Shown: positions 1 through 8,951 of the stretch, piece by piece
Layout of the letters: each line of letters begins with the position of its first letter
Numbering within the stretch: position 1 is the stretch's first letter
Origin: Candidatus Electrothrix gigas
Lineage (GTDB): Bacteria > Desulfobacterota > Desulfobulbia > Desulfobulbales > Desulfobulbaceae
Assembly (NCBI GenBank): GCA_022766165.1
Contig: QYLO01000004.1
Coordinates: 58,579 to 122,578 of the forward strand
DNA: 64,000 nucleotides
Direction of reading: 5' to 3'
Program-made: the position numbers and the translations under genes
The notes under the pieces: generated by a model
What the model saw: only the letters and a program-made list of their open reading frames with translations
Told to the model about the DNA's origin: nothing
Databases searched by the model: none

Positions 1-36
1 TTAATTTCATTGTTATCTTTTGTTATTTTATCCCAA

Positions 37-51
37 ACTCCTCAGAGGAGT
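37..51. repeat. 15-nt palindrome in the left intergenic region
   Basis: Positions 1-189 hold no convincing gene. Within them ACTCCTC-A-GAGGAGT is a perfect 7-bp-arm palindrome, followed on the plus strand by a six-T run at 60-65. It could be the terminator of a plus-strand gene left of the window. A near-identical palindrome occurs at 49133-49147, so it may be a dispersed element. The loop would be small unless the inner pairs open. Function is inferred only. Confidence 0.35.
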
Positions 52-189
52 GGACAGAGTTTTTTGCTGAATTTTTCCGTATCATACGTATCAAGTTCAA
101 CAGTAAGCATCAATATGCGTTATGCCATATAAAAAAGGATTAAAAGGGATACAATTACAGTACAAGTACTGAGAGGAAGGAAAGGGGAC

Positions 190-786
190 TTACAGCAGCC
201 TGTTCCGTTTTCTCTGTGAGCCGCTGCTAAAACGACCAATCAGCCAGCCCAATAATAACACACCAGCTCCTGAAAGAAACCACATAATCTTATTTACCTC
301 TTGCGCAGCCTTGTGTTCATCCTTAATTTTATTGCATTCCTGTAGGCTCTGTGCAAGCTTCTTTTCCGCAGACGTCTGTAACTGTTCAAGCTCCTCTGTG
401 CTGGCCTCTTGCAAATCTTTAATCCTTTTTAAGTTTTGAGCTAATTTTTCATTTTCTGCTTTAATTTTTTCATTCTCTTCACGTAATATCCGTACCTGTT
501 CTAGTGGTGGTTGTTCATCGCTGAGATACCGATTCAGCATCCAGCCTTCTGTACCACCTGTAAGTCGCACCTTGGCCCAGTTACCGTTTTCTCTTATTAA
601 CTCTAACTGGTCACCATCTTTAACAAATTTTAATATCCTATACCGTTCACCTCTGCCTCGTCGTACTGGTATATCAAGATCAGGGCGAACAAATTTAATA
701 TCTGCTGCTCCAGCGATCCCAGTTATTAGGGCGGTGAGAAGAGATATAATAAACAGAAATTTTGCCTTATGTGATTTTTGCGTCAT
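190..786 (-). CDS. SH3b-domain envelope protein with coiled coil and C-terminal anchor (YgiM/TIGR04211-like)
   Basis: A 198-aa protein with an N-terminal signal peptide (hydrophobic stretch about residues 9-27, AGAA before the mature end). A bacterial SH3 domain follows (about 30-90, containing the VRRGRGERYRILK and GWMLNRYL elements), then a charged coiled coil (about 95-160) and one membrane helix near the C-terminus (about 167-185) followed by basic residues. Order and length match the TIGR04211/YgiM family, whose exact role is poorly defined; SH3b domains often bind cell-wall peptides. It probably sits in the inner membrane facing the periplasm. It lies 122 bp downstream of the MFS gene on the same strand and may be cotranscribed with it. 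Confidence 0.75.
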   Translation of the reverse strand: MTQKSHKAKFLFIISLLTALITGIAGAADIKFVRPDLDIPVRRGRGERYRILKFVKDGDQLELIRENGNWAKVRLTGGTEGWMLNRYLSDEQPPLEQVRILREENEKIKAENEKLAQNLKRIKDLQEASTEELEQLQTSAEKKLAQSLQECNKIKDEHKAAQEVNKIMWFLSGAGVLLLGWLIGRFSSGSQRKRNRLL

Positions 787-890
787 TGTATTGTTCCTCT
801 AATACGCATCCCAGCCTGAACGGTTGGGAATTTTTATAAAAAATAAATAGCTTCATGTCTTCAACGTATGAAAGTCGCTCGAATAGTCTC

Positions 891-920
891 ATGAAGGTTT
901 ATGAAGGTTTATGAAGGTTT
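891..920. repeat. three tandem copies of ATGAAGGTTT
   Basis: Three perfect 10-bp copies plus a partial fourth (921-926). The array covers the stop codon of the MFS gene on the minus strand (909-911), so copy-number change could alter the last residues. It is one of several short tandem duplications in this window. Confidence 0.8.
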
Positions 921-2168
921 ATGAAAAGTGGATGGGTGGATACCTTGAGTTGATACGATTAATATCCCGATCATAATAACGAGAAGGATTGAAACCGTTC
1001 CCAAGACGGGAAAGACAAGCGAGAGATCCCATCCCTGTTCAATAATTTTAATGAGCTTGACTGAAAGAGCGCCTATGCCAAATGTCAAAATGAACTTCAT
1101 GCCATAGGCAGAACTACGCATCCAAGCAGGAGTTAATCTGGCCACTAGGGTATTTTCCAGAGGCTGCATACCAAGCAGAAAAAAAGAATGCAATGCTGCT
1201 AAGAAAATTAAAGGGATATCTGTTGCGTTGCCGATAAGAAAGGCAAAGGGAATGGTGAGCAGATGAAAGCCCAAATACCCGTAGCGCAGATCAAAACGTT
1301 CGCCAACTCGACCGCCGATATACTGCCCATACATCCCAACAATGTAGAGACAGCCAATAGTTACCGTGGCAATCACATTGCTTGATATCATACTTCCCTG
1401 AAAGAGACTGTTGATCGTTGTCACCACTGTTGGCAGGTTGAGTTCAAACAGGGCAGGGAGGATGACTGTTGCGCCCCGGTAGACCACACCACCCAGCATC
1501 ATACAGACCAGCAGAACAAGAAACTCTTTCCATGCAGAGAAGCTCTTCTGCTTCTGTTGAGCAGGCTGTGAAGAATGGCTCAAATGACTTGGCTTCTCTT
1601 GCACAATATTTTTTGTTTGGACAAGAAAGAACAGCCCGGCAAAATTCATAAGACCTAGACAGAGATACACGGCCTCCAGTCCATATAACCAGTTGATCAG
1701 TCCTGCCAGTAAGGGACCCATAGCAAGGCCAAGGCTGCCAAAGATGCCGTTGATTGCCATTGCTTTGGCTGTTTTTTTGGGAATACTCACTGCTATCCAG
1801 CCAAGACCAGCAGGATGGTATATCCCGGAAAAAAGCCCTATGCCAACAAGAGCGAGTTGAAAGGCATGGGGATTATCTGTACAGGTTGCTGCTGCCAATC
1901 CGGAACAACCTGCGCCAAGATAAAAAAGTGCAAGAAGTGGTTTTGAGCCAAATGTATCAGCCAGCATTCCCCAGGGCAGGGCGGTTATCCCGAACAACAG
2001 GTACATCCAGAATCCAAGATCAAGGGTTGATGCAAGGTCAAGATCAAAGTGTTGGGAAAGAGGAAGGGCAAGGGCTGGAAAAACCAGCATATTACAATGA
2101 CTTAAAAAGTGGCCGTAACCGGTGGCACCCAAAATGGCGTAGTTCTGTTCACAGTTCTGCTTCTTCAT
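909..2168 (-). CDS. MFS transporter
   Basis: A 419-aa polytopic protein with about 12 hydrophobic segments and a central hydrophilic loop (about residues 190-215, rich in Gln, Ser and His) separating two six-helix halves, as in the major facilitator superfamily. The loop after helix 2 has the MFS pattern (GMLADTFGSKPLLAL). It should be an inner-membrane secondary transporter; the substrate cannot be told from sequence. Length is normal for the family. The stop codon lies in a 10-bp tandem repeat. The neighbours (SH3 protein, lytic transglycosylase) give no metabolic clue. Confidence 0.8.
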   Translation of the reverse strand: MKKQNCEQNYAILGATGYGHFLSHCNMLVFPALALPLSQHFDLDLASTLDLGFWMYLLFGITALPWGMLADTFGSKPLLALFYLGAGCSGLAAATCTDNPHAFQLALVGIGLFSGIYHPAGLGWIAVSIPKKTAKAMAINGIFGSLGLAMGPLLAGLINWLYGLEAVYLCLGLMNFAGLFFLVQTKNIVQEKPSHLSHSSQPAQQKQKSFSAWKEFLVLLVCMMLGGVVYRGATVILPALFELNLPTVVTTINSLFQGSMISSNVIATVTIGCLYIVGMYGQYIGGRVGERFDLRYGYLGFHLLTIPFAFLIGNATDIPLIFLAALHSFFLLGMQPLENTLVARLTPAWMRSSAYGMKFILTFGIGALSVKLIKIIEQGWDLSLVFPVLGTVSILLVIMIGILIVSTQGIHPSTFHKPS

Positions 2169-2190
2169 AAATTAACGTTGCCTTCCTCTC

Positions 2191-2217
2191 TACTGTCCTC
2201 TACTGTCCTTTACTGTC
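2191..2217. repeat. three imperfect copies of TACTGTCCTY
   Basis: Two full 10-bp units and a truncated third, overlapping the stop codon of the lytic transglycosylase gene (2210-2212 on the minus strand) and the spacer to the MFS gene. It is a slippage-type duplication like that at 891-920. Confidence 0.7.
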
Positions 2218-3808
2218 GAGCCTGCCCCTGATTCTCTGCGAATGCGAACAAAGATTCGTATGCTTTAAAATAGGCGTAGATATGACGAACAAAGCGGGCA
2301 GTACGTATCGCCTCTGCTCTTCCCTCTACAAGCAAGGCGGCTTCAGTATGGTTAAACCAGATATCAGGATTATAGCCAGCCAAGGCAGCCCTTTTCCTTG
2401 CAGCAATAACCTGCTCAGGGCCTGCCGTATACGCAGCCAAGGCCATAAGATTTTGATCTAATGTACTTAACTCTTGGGAAAAAAAATAATGATCAACCAA
2501 GAAGCGAAGGTAACGGGCAGCCACCTGAATATTATAGTCTGGATTTTGAACTTCTTTCAGGTTGATCTCTACACTCTTCTTCAAGGCTGCTGGAATAATT
2601 CCCATCACCCCTATGGCACCATTTTTTCCCCTGAATGATGGAGTAAGGGCAGATTGCTCATAGGCAAGAGCTGCCAGCATCAGCGAGGGAAAACGATATG
2701 TTGTACCATACTGTTCAAAAGATACCGCTAGATGCTGATAGCGTTTAAGAGCTGCAGGCTCTAGACTGTTTTTAAGGAAACCGCCTTGTTTTCGATAGTA
2801 TTCTGTAAGGGCTTGATGACTGTTCTGAGGAAGATAAACATTTTCTTTAAAGTAGGTTATGCTTCTTTGAAGAAGTTGGTTATCTGCCCGAACTCCCCAG
2901 GTAAGCTCTTTGGCAGTTCGTAAGACAATTTTCTTATGGAGTTTTACATCAGAGAGAATCGTTGCCCAAAATTCTCCAACATGGCTATCAATGACAGTCA
3001 TGGGGACCAGGCCAGTTGCTGTCATCTCCAACAGATCTTCCTCAGTGAGCAGGGGGTCAGCCCAGTGCAGTATGACCGGCTTTCTGCCAATGGAGATAAG
3101 GGTGTTGTTGAGCTTGTGTAGGCTGGCCGCATAGGCGCTGTTCTTATGGACTGTAATCTCTTGACCTGATAGACTAAATATGCTTTTAAACGGTGTTGTA
3201 TTCGGCCCAGTCACCAAAATTTCCTGAATATCCAGAACAACTGGAGAGATAAATTTGACCGTTTTTTCTTGTGTTGACGCAGGTTGCACAGCAGTGGCCA
3301 CAATATCTCCCTTGCCCGCCAAAAGATCTTCGATCAGACGTTCCTGGGGAGTTGGTAAAAAAATAAGCTCCATTTTTTTATCCCCAAGCACTACCTTGTC
3401 ATTGATAAAGTCTTTGTATAACCCGAGAATATCTGCATCCAGGCCCAGTTCTTGACCGTTATATTTAAAAAAGAACGTTCGTGAAAAGGGAATCAGAACC
3501 CTGATTTGACCACGTTCCAACATTTTGTCAAGGTCGCCAAACCATATTTCCCGTTCTCTTGGTGGAACATGAATATCTGCAAACAGGTCTGCTTGATCTA
3601 CTTGTTCTACTTGGTCCACTTGGCGTGCTTGACTCTCCTGTTGTGTCCTCTCTTCAGCCTGTACCTGCCTATGCTGTTTTATCTGTTGACTTGTCTTTAA
3701 AGTTCCTTGGTTCCCTTTGCCCCGATCAAGAGCAGACAGTAAGAGTACAACCAGAACAATACCAAGTACAGCGAGTTCTAAATGTATAACCAGTTTATTG
3801 ATACTCAT
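2210..3808 (-). CDS. mltF: MltF-like membrane-bound lytic murein transglycosylase
   Basis: A 532-aa protein with one N-terminal membrane helix (about residues 9-26), a Gln/Val/Asp-rich linker with QVDQVEQVDQ repeats (about 60-75), an SBP_bac_3-type solute-binding fold (about 90-320) and a C-terminal SLT transglycosylase domain (about 345-520). The SLT core shows the catalytic-Glu region ALAYEQSALTPSFRGKNGAIGVMG and the later AAYTAGPEQV motif. MltF enzymes cleave peptidoglycan glycan strands non-hydrolytically and are anchored facing the periplasm. The E. coli enzyme has the same two-domain order and similar length. The binding domain may sense muropeptides. The repeat linker is low-complexity and likely variable. 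Confidence 0.85.
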   Translation of the reverse strand: MSINKLVIHLELAVLGIVLVVLLLSALDRGKGNQGTLKTSQQIKQHRQVQAEERTQQESQARQVDQVEQVDQADLFADIHVPPREREIWFGDLDKMLERGQIRVLIPFSRTFFFKYNGQELGLDADILGLYKDFINDKVVLGDKKMELIFLPTPQERLIEDLLAGKGDIVATAVQPASTQEKTVKFISPVVLDIQEILVTGPNTTPFKSIFSLSGQEITVHKNSAYAASLHKLNNTLISIGRKPVILHWADPLLTEEDLLEMTATGLVPMTVIDSHVGEFWATILSDVKLHKKIVLRTAKELTWGVRADNQLLQRSITYFKENVYLPQNSHQALTEYYRKQGGFLKNSLEPAALKRYQHLAVSFEQYGTTYRFPSLMLAALAYEQSALTPSFRGKNGAIGVMGIIPAALKKSVEINLKEVQNPDYNIQVAARYLRFLVDHYFFSQELSTLDQNLMALAAYTAGPEQVIAARKRAALAGYNPDIWFNHTEAALLVEGRAEAIRTARFVRHIYAYFKAYESLFAFAENQGQARQ

Positions 3809-3844
3809 CTATTTTTTAGGAGTTTGGTTTAATGCACTCTCTTT

Positions 3845-5203
3845 TCAGTTTAAACCGTAGAGATGCGGAAAAAACATAATAGTAAGCAGAACCATGACCT
3901 GAAGAAAAATAAAGGGCAGAACCCCTTGATAAATATCAACGGTCTGTACTTCCGAAGGACACACACCTTTGAGATAAAAAAGCGAAAATCCAAACGGTGG
4001 GGTCAGAAATGAGGTTTGTAGGTTCATAGCAATAAGAAGAGCAAACCACATCGGATCAATCCCCACTGTCTCTGCAATCGGAAGAAGGATAGGAACGACA
4101 ATATAGGATATTTCTATAAAATCAATAAAAAAACCAAGAAACATGATTACTGCCATAGAGAGCAGGAGAAAACCCCACTTTTCACCGGGTAAGTTGAGCA
4201 TAAACTCTTCAACCAGTATATCTGCACCTGTATAGACAAAAACCATAGAAAAAGCTGTTGCGCCAATAAGAACCGCAAAAACCATTGCTGTGATTCTGAC
4301 GGTTTCGCAACAGGAATCAAAGAGAATAGACCAGCTCAACTTTTTATACATTGCTGATAAAAATAGAGATCCCAAGGCCCCGACAGCAGCGGATTCTGTG
4401 GGGGTAGCAATACCGGCAAAGATAGAACCCAGCACCAGAATGATCAGGGTGAGAGGAGGCAGAATGGCGATCAGGGCCTTTTGCCAGCCCTCTTTCTCTT
4501 TTTTTGTCTGATCAGGAATATTTTTGTCGGCTCTCGTGGTCGTGGTAATCGGAGTGAGCTGTGGTTGCAGATAACTGATAAAGAGAATATAGCCGATATA
4601 GCTGGTCACCAGCACCAGACCTGGTTTCAAAGCAGCATGAAAGAGGTCGCCCACAGGCAGTTGAAAGACATCCCCAAGAATAATCAAGACAATGGACGGA
4701 GGAATAATTTGGCCCAGGGTTCCAGACGCACAGATGGTGCCAGTAGCCAATGATTTATCATAGCCATGCTTGAGCATGACGGGCAACGAGATAACCCCCA
4801 TCGCAACGACAGATGCGCCGACCACTCCGGTGGATGCAGCCAATAAGGTGCCAACAAGGACGGTAGAGACGGCAAGCCCGCCCCGTATTCGGCCAAAGAG
4901 CAGCCCCATAGACTCTAGGAGTCGTTCTGCCAAGGCTGATTTTTGCAGAATAATGCCCATCAGGATAAAGAGCGGCACAGCCATGAGGATCGTGTTGGTC
5001 ATCATAGCGTAGATCCGAAAGGGCATCATAGAGAAGAGAAGGAAGAATTCTTCTATAATCTCAACAAAGGTTGGGTCAGGCTGAAGCTCTATTATAGCCC
5101 CGATAAAGCCAAAAAGCATTGCTGCGGCTCCAAAAGAAAAGGCCACGGGATAGCCAATCAGCAAGAGGAGCAGGGCTGCAAAGAACATGATAATACCGAT
5201 CAT
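3845..5203 (-). CDS. dctM: TRAP transporter large permease (DctM)
   Basis: A 452-aa, very hydrophobic protein with about 12 predicted membrane helices. It has DctM-family features such as the GxLLAASTGVVGASVVAMG and GTLGQIIPPSIVLIILG regions. It forms the ion-coupled channel of a tripartite ATP-independent periplasmic transporter, driving uptake of an organic anion with Na+ or H+. Its start overlaps the end of the DctQ gene by 4 nt (5200-5203), so the two are translationally coupled. No DctP binding-protein gene lies next to them, so the substrate is unknown; the receptor must be encoded elsewhere. Confidence 0.9.
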   Translation of the reverse strand: MIGIIMFFAALLLLLIGYPVAFSFGAAAMLFGFIGAIIELQPDPTFVEIIEEFFLLFSMMPFRIYAMMTNTILMAVPLFILMGIILQKSALAERLLESMGLLFGRIRGGLAVSTVLVGTLLAASTGVVGASVVAMGVISLPVMLKHGYDKSLATGTICASGTLGQIIPPSIVLIILGDVFQLPVGDLFHAALKPGLVLVTSYIGYILFISYLQPQLTPITTTTRADKNIPDQTKKEKEGWQKALIAILPPLTLIILVLGSIFAGIATPTESAAVGALGSLFLSAMYKKLSWSILFDSCCETVRITAMVFAVLIGATAFSMVFVYTGADILVEEFMLNLPGEKWGFLLLSMAVIMFLGFFIDFIEISYIVVPILLPIAETVGIDPMWFALLIAMNLQTSFLTPPFGFSLFYLKGVCPSEVQTVDIYQGVLPFIFLQVMVLLTIMFFPHLYGLN

Positions 5204-5721
5204 TTTCCAGCCTCTTGAAATTTTCTAATATGACGAAGGATATAACCGATTGCAGAGACGAGTAAGAAGAGAAAGGCAAGCGGGATCATGCCCTTGATCA
5301 GCCAGCGATAGGGAAGCCCACCTGGATTTTCAGAAATTTCTCCAATCACCCAAGCATCATACACAAAGGTAAATGATCCTGCTGTAATGAGCAGGGCAAA
5401 GGGGATGAGGAAAAATAACGTGCCAAGAATATTAATTACAGCCTTTACCCGTTCGCTCAAGTGTTCAAAGAGAAAGTCTACCCGTACATGCGCCTCTTCT
5501 TGAAGGCTGACGGCAATACCGAACAAGAGGATAAGGGCAAAAAAATGCCATTCCAGCTCCTGCATGGCTACAGAGGAGTTATGGAAAAAGTAGCGCATCA
5601 TGACGTCAAACGAGACGTTGAGAACCATGAGAAGGAGGAAGATGGCTAATAACCCTTCAATCAACTTGACGAGTTTTTTTATGATTTTCTCTATCTTACT
5701 GAGAGTGTTCATGCTGTACAT
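5200..5721 (-). CDS. dctQ: TRAP transporter small permease (DctQ)
   Basis: A 173-aa protein with four membrane helices (about residues 18-40, 52-73, 95-118, 140-163) and the DctQ-type motif around RYFFHNSSVAMQELEWH. It pairs with DctM and helps dock the periplasmic receptor. ATG at 5721 and an in-frame ATG nine bases later are both possible starts; neither has a strong ribosome site. It is the first gene of the dctQM pair, transcribed away from ftsH across a 474-bp spacer. Confidence 0.88.
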   Translation of the reverse strand: MYSMNTLSKIEKIIKKLVKLIEGLLAIFLLLMVLNVSFDVMMRYFFHNSSVAMQELEWHFFALILLFGIAVSLQEEAHVRVDFLFEHLSERVKAVINILGTLFFLIPFALLITAGSFTFVYDAWVIGEISENPGGLPYRWLIKGMIPLAFLFLLVSAIGYILRHIRKFQEAGK

Positions 5722-6195
5722 CCATACGTTTCTACTGAGTTTCTACTGATCTTGTATAAAAAAAGACCTGTTAAAATTTTCCTATTTGATCATACTTTCT
5801 TTTGAAGTTCAAGGCATGACTTGTTTAACGACTTGTTTAATGACTTGTTTGCCTGCCTTGCTCCGTACAGGTAGCACGACCAAGTATGACAAAAAGTCAT
5901 TTTATTTACAAAAGGTTTTTTCCTTTATTTACCAGCCTGTTGGGCAAGTATTTTTTCGGTTATGTGCGTATTCAGCTATTGACTGACTGACCAACAGGTC
6001 ATATAGTGTAGTGTTTGATATATAAACGCAACGTAACCTGCACCTCTATAACTCATAACTCTATAAGTCATATATAAATTATATTGTATGACCTGATTGT
6101 ACCGTTTTCTTGTGTGCTCCCTCTGTTGCCTGTAAATAATCTCAAACTCTTTAACTTTCAAGCAGTAACTTACTAACTCCTCACGCAATATAGGA
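5722..6195. other. 474-bp divergent intergenic region between dctQ and ftsH
   Basis: No supported gene. It contains a threefold 12-bp tandem repeat, GACTTGTTTAAC and variants, at 5818-5853, which makes a small reading frame look artificially open. It also holds a 9-bp inverted pair, CAGGTCATA at 5995-6003 and TATGACCTG at 6087-6095, with AT-rich DNA between. Promoters for both divergent transcripts must lie here, but I cannot assign -35/-10 boxes with confidence. Confidence 0.6.
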
Positions 6196-8031
6196 ATGAA
6201 TACGTATAAAAATTTGAGTATGTGGCTCGTAATCGGCCTGACAGCAATCCTGCTGGTGAATCTTTTTAATCAGAAGACAGAGACACGTCTTCCAATGACC
6301 TATAGCCAGTTCTGGACCAGTGTAGAAAACGGAGCTATCCAAAAAGTAACCATCCAAGGTGATAGGGTGTTGGGATTTTCGGCTGATGGTCAGCCCTTTG
6401 TCACTGTTACCCCGGTTGATACTGAATTGATTCCCATGCTGCGCAAATCAGGCGTTGATATCTCTGTTAAAGAGCCTGAGCATGAGTCCTTATGGATGTC
6501 TATTTTTATTTCCTGGTTTCCCATGTTGCTGTTGATTGGTGTCTGGATCTTTTTTATGCGCCAGATGCAGATGGGAGGCAAAGGCGGTGGCGGCGCCCTT
6601 GGATTTGGTAGAACACGCGCCAAAATGCAGGAAGAAGGCGAGGTCAAGGTTACCTTTAAGGATGTTGCTGGCATTGATGAAGCTAAAAATGAACTGGAAG
6701 AAATTGTTGATTTTTTAAAAGATCCTGAAAAATTTACCACGCTGGGCGGACGAATCCCAAAGGGTGTGCTGTTGGCAGGTTCTCCTGGTACCGGTAAGAC
6801 CTTGTTGGCCAGAGCTATTGCCGGAGAGGCTGAAGTACCGTTCTTTACCATTTCCGGTTCTGATTTTGTAGAGATGTTTGTTGGTGTGGGGGCCTCTAGG
6901 GTACGAGACCTCTTTACTCAGGGCATGAAGAATGCTCCCTGTATTATCTTTATTGATGAAATTGATGCGGTGGGACGACATCGTGGCGCAGGGCTTGGCG
7001 GCGGTCATGATGAACGTGAGCAGACCCTGAATCAGTTATTGGTTGAGATGGATGGCTTTAATGCCAATGACGGGGTTATTATTATTGCAGCCACCAACCG
7101 TCCTGATGTCTTGGATCCGGCTCTGTTGCGTCCTGGTCGTTTTGATCGACAGGTTGTTGTGCCTGTACCGGACATTAAAGGCCGTCAGTTAATCTTGGAG
7201 ATCTATGGCAAAAAAACCAAATTAGCTGATAATGTGGATATGGCTGTTATTGCCCGAGGAACTCCAGGTTTTTCTGGTGCAGATCTTGAGAATTTGGTCA
7301 ACGAGGCCGCTCTGATTGCGGCTCGTCAAGAGGCAAAAGAGATTACCCTTGAGTTTCTGGAGATTGCCAAGGATAAGATCATGATGGGCGCTGAACGTAA
7401 ATCAATGATCATTCCAGAAAAGGAAAAGAAACTAACCGCTTATCATGAAGCTGGACATGCCATTGTTGCCCGTCTGTTACCGGGAACAGATCCCATTCAT
7501 AAAGTGACTATTATCCCGCGTGGCAGGGCGATGGGGCTGATGATGCAGCTACCTATTGATGAAAAATATAGTTATTCTAAACAATATATATTAAACAGGA
7601 TCGCCATTAGCTATGGTGGCTGGATAGCAGAGAAGTTGATTTTTAACGAGATTACCACAGGTGCAGGCAATGATATTGAAGTGGCAAGCGAAATGGCTCG
7701 TAAGATGGTCTGTGAATTTGGGATGAGCGATGAGCTGGGACCCTTGGCTTACGGTAAGAAGGAAGAGCAGATCTTTCTTGGTCGAGAAATAGCCCAGCAT
7801 CGTGATTACAGTGAGGAAACTGCCAGAAAGATTGATGAGGTGGTCAAAGAGATTATTTTGGATGCTATCTCAGTTACCACGACGTTGCTGGAAGAAAATA
7901 TTGATATTCTGAAAGCGGTTGCTGAGGAGCTACTGGAAAAAGAAACCATTGCCTTGGATGATATTGATCGTATCATTGAAGAGTTAGGTAAAGAGAAGGA
8001 GTTGGAGAGCGATTCTGCTAAAGAAAGCTGA
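6196..8031 (+). CDS. ftsH: ATP-dependent zinc metalloprotease FtsH
   Basis: A 611-aa membrane-anchored AAA+ protease. It has two N-terminal membrane helices (about residues 8-25 and 97-118), a Gly-rich linker, an AAA domain with Walker A GSPGTGKT (195-202), Walker B IIFIDEID and the second region of homology ending RPGRFDRQ, and an M41 peptidase domain with the zinc motif HEAGH (417-421). It degrades misfolded membrane proteins and short-lived regulators at the inner membrane as a hexamer. Length is normal. The start is preceded by ATAGGA. It is followed by a hairpin terminator and folP; this order (ftsH then folP) is common in bacteria. Confidence 0.98.
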   Translation: MNTYKNLSMWLVIGLTAILLVNLFNQKTETRLPMTYSQFWTSVENGAIQKVTIQGDRVLGFSADGQPFVTVTPVDTELIPMLRKSGVDISVKEPEHESLWMSIFISWFPMLLLIGVWIFFMRQMQMGGKGGGGALGFGRTRAKMQEEGEVKVTFKDVAGIDEAKNELEEIVDFLKDPEKFTTLGGRIPKGVLLAGSPGTGKTLLARAIAGEAEVPFFTISGSDFVEMFVGVGASRVRDLFTQGMKNAPCIIFIDEIDAVGRHRGAGLGGGHDEREQTLNQLLVEMDGFNANDGVIIIAATNRPDVLDPALLRPGRFDRQVVVPVPDIKGRQLILEIYGKKTKLADNVDMAVIARGTPGFSGADLENLVNEAALIAARQEAKEITLEFLEIAKDKIMMGAERKSMIIPEKEKKLTAYHEAGHAIVARLLPGTDPIHKVTIIPRGRAMGLMMQLPIDEKYSYSKQYILNRIAISYGGWIAEKLIFNEITTGAGNDIEVASEMARKMVCEFGMSDELGPLAYGKKEEQIFLGREIAQHRDYSEETARKIDEVVKEIILDAISVTTTLLEENIDILKAVAEELLEKETIALDDIDRIIEELGKEKELESDSAKES

Positions 8032-8060
8032 TATAATTTCCATTGACAAAGAGTACTCGA

Positions 8061-8089
8061 GGCACAGGATAATTTCTGTGCCTTTTTTT
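8061..8089 (+). terminator. rho-independent terminator after ftsH
   Basis: A perfect 7-bp stem, GGCACAG (8061-8067) and CTGTGCC (8076-8082), with an 8-nt loop, followed at once by seven T residues (8083-8089). It lies 29 bp after the ftsH stop and just before folP, so it probably lowers read-through. It also shows that an ATG at 8078, inside the stem, is not the folP start. Confidence 0.85.
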
Positions 8090-8104
8090 ATGAGGAAGGT
8101 AAGT

Positions 8105-8935
8105 GTGATAAGTACGAATAACGGCAAAGTACAGGTGATGGGCATTCTCAATGTAACCCCGGATTCTTTTTCCGATGGAGGGCGATTTACTGAGGAACAG
8201 GCTGTTGTTGAGCAGGCAAAAAAAATGTTGGCTCATGAAGTAGATATTATTGATATTGGTGGTGAATCCACCCGACCCTTTGCAGAACCTGTTGCAGAGC
8301 AGGAAGAACTGGCCCGAGTGATTCCGGCAATTCAGGCGGTTCGTGAACTGTCTGCTGATATTCCCATCTCCATTGATACCACGAAGGCCAGCGTGGCAGC
8401 AGCAGCCTTGGAACAGGGAGCTACGATCATCAACGATATTTCAGCCCTGCGGCAGGATGCAGAGATGGTTAAGGTGGTCAGAGCCTGTAAGACACCTGTC
8501 ATTATTATGCATATGTTGGGTACTCCAGATAAGATGCAGGTTGCGCCTGCGTACAACAATGTTGTTGCTGAGATCTGTGCTTTTTTTCAGGAGCGAACCA
8601 GCTGGATGCAGAGTCAAGGCATTGCGCAAGAGCGTATTATCCTTGATCCTGGTATTGGCTTTGGCAAGACCCTTGAGCATAATCTGGCGATTCTGCGTCA
8701 TGTTGCCGCCTTTAAGCAGTTGGGTTTTCCGGTACTGATCGGCCATTCCCGAAAATCATTTTTTGAAAAATTGCTGGGGACTCCGGTTGAAGAGCGGGAC
8801 TGTCCCACAGCGGTTGTTTCTGCCCTTTGTACCCAACAGGGTGCAGATATTTTACGGGTCCATGATGTGGGACAAACTCGTGCTGCTGTTCGACTGGCTG
8901 AGGTGCTTTCTGCAAGAAAAATAACCAGCCAATAA
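8105..8935 (+). CDS. folP: dihydropteroate synthase
   Basis: It condenses 6-hydroxymethyl-dihydropterin diphosphate with p-aminobenzoate in folate synthesis. Family signatures are MGILNVTPDSFSDGG near the N-terminus, DIGGESTRP, then SIDTTKASV, DPGIGFGK and the C-terminal GHSRKSF and HDV elements of the TIM barrel. I prefer the GTG at 8105, which has AGGAAGG five to six bases upstream, giving 276 aa. In-frame ATGs at 8078 and 8090 lie in the terminator stem and right after its T-run, and have no ribosome site. It ends 16 bp from the convergent receptor gene. Confidence 0.95.
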   Translation: MISTNNGKVQVMGILNVTPDSFSDGGRFTEEQAVVEQAKKMLAHEVDIIDIGGESTRPFAEPVAEQEELARVIPAIQAVRELSADIPISIDTTKASVAAAALEQGATIINDISALRQDAEMVKVVRACKTPVIIMHMLGTPDKMQVAPAYNNVVAEICAFFQERTSWMQSQGIAQERIILDPGIGFGKTLEHNLAILRHVAAFKQLGFPVLIGHSRKSFFEKLLGTPVEERDCPTAVVSALCTQQGADILRVHDVGQTRAAVRLAEVLSARKITSQ

Positions 8936-8951
8936 CTCTTTAAAATCTCCT

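Noticed and set aside
809..837. Terminator (CCCAGCC/GGTTGGG hairpin with T-run) in the 787-908 spacer
   Set aside because: The T-run is on the plus strand, where no gene ends; on the minus strand the stem has a mismatch and no T-run.
5786..5986. Small plus-strand reading frame before ftsH
   Set aside because: Its coding look comes from the 12-bp tandem repeat; no ribosome site or homology is visible.
8078..8104. Upstream ATGs for folP
   Set aside because: They lie in the terminator stem and directly after its T-run, and have no ribosome site; the GTG at 8105 does.
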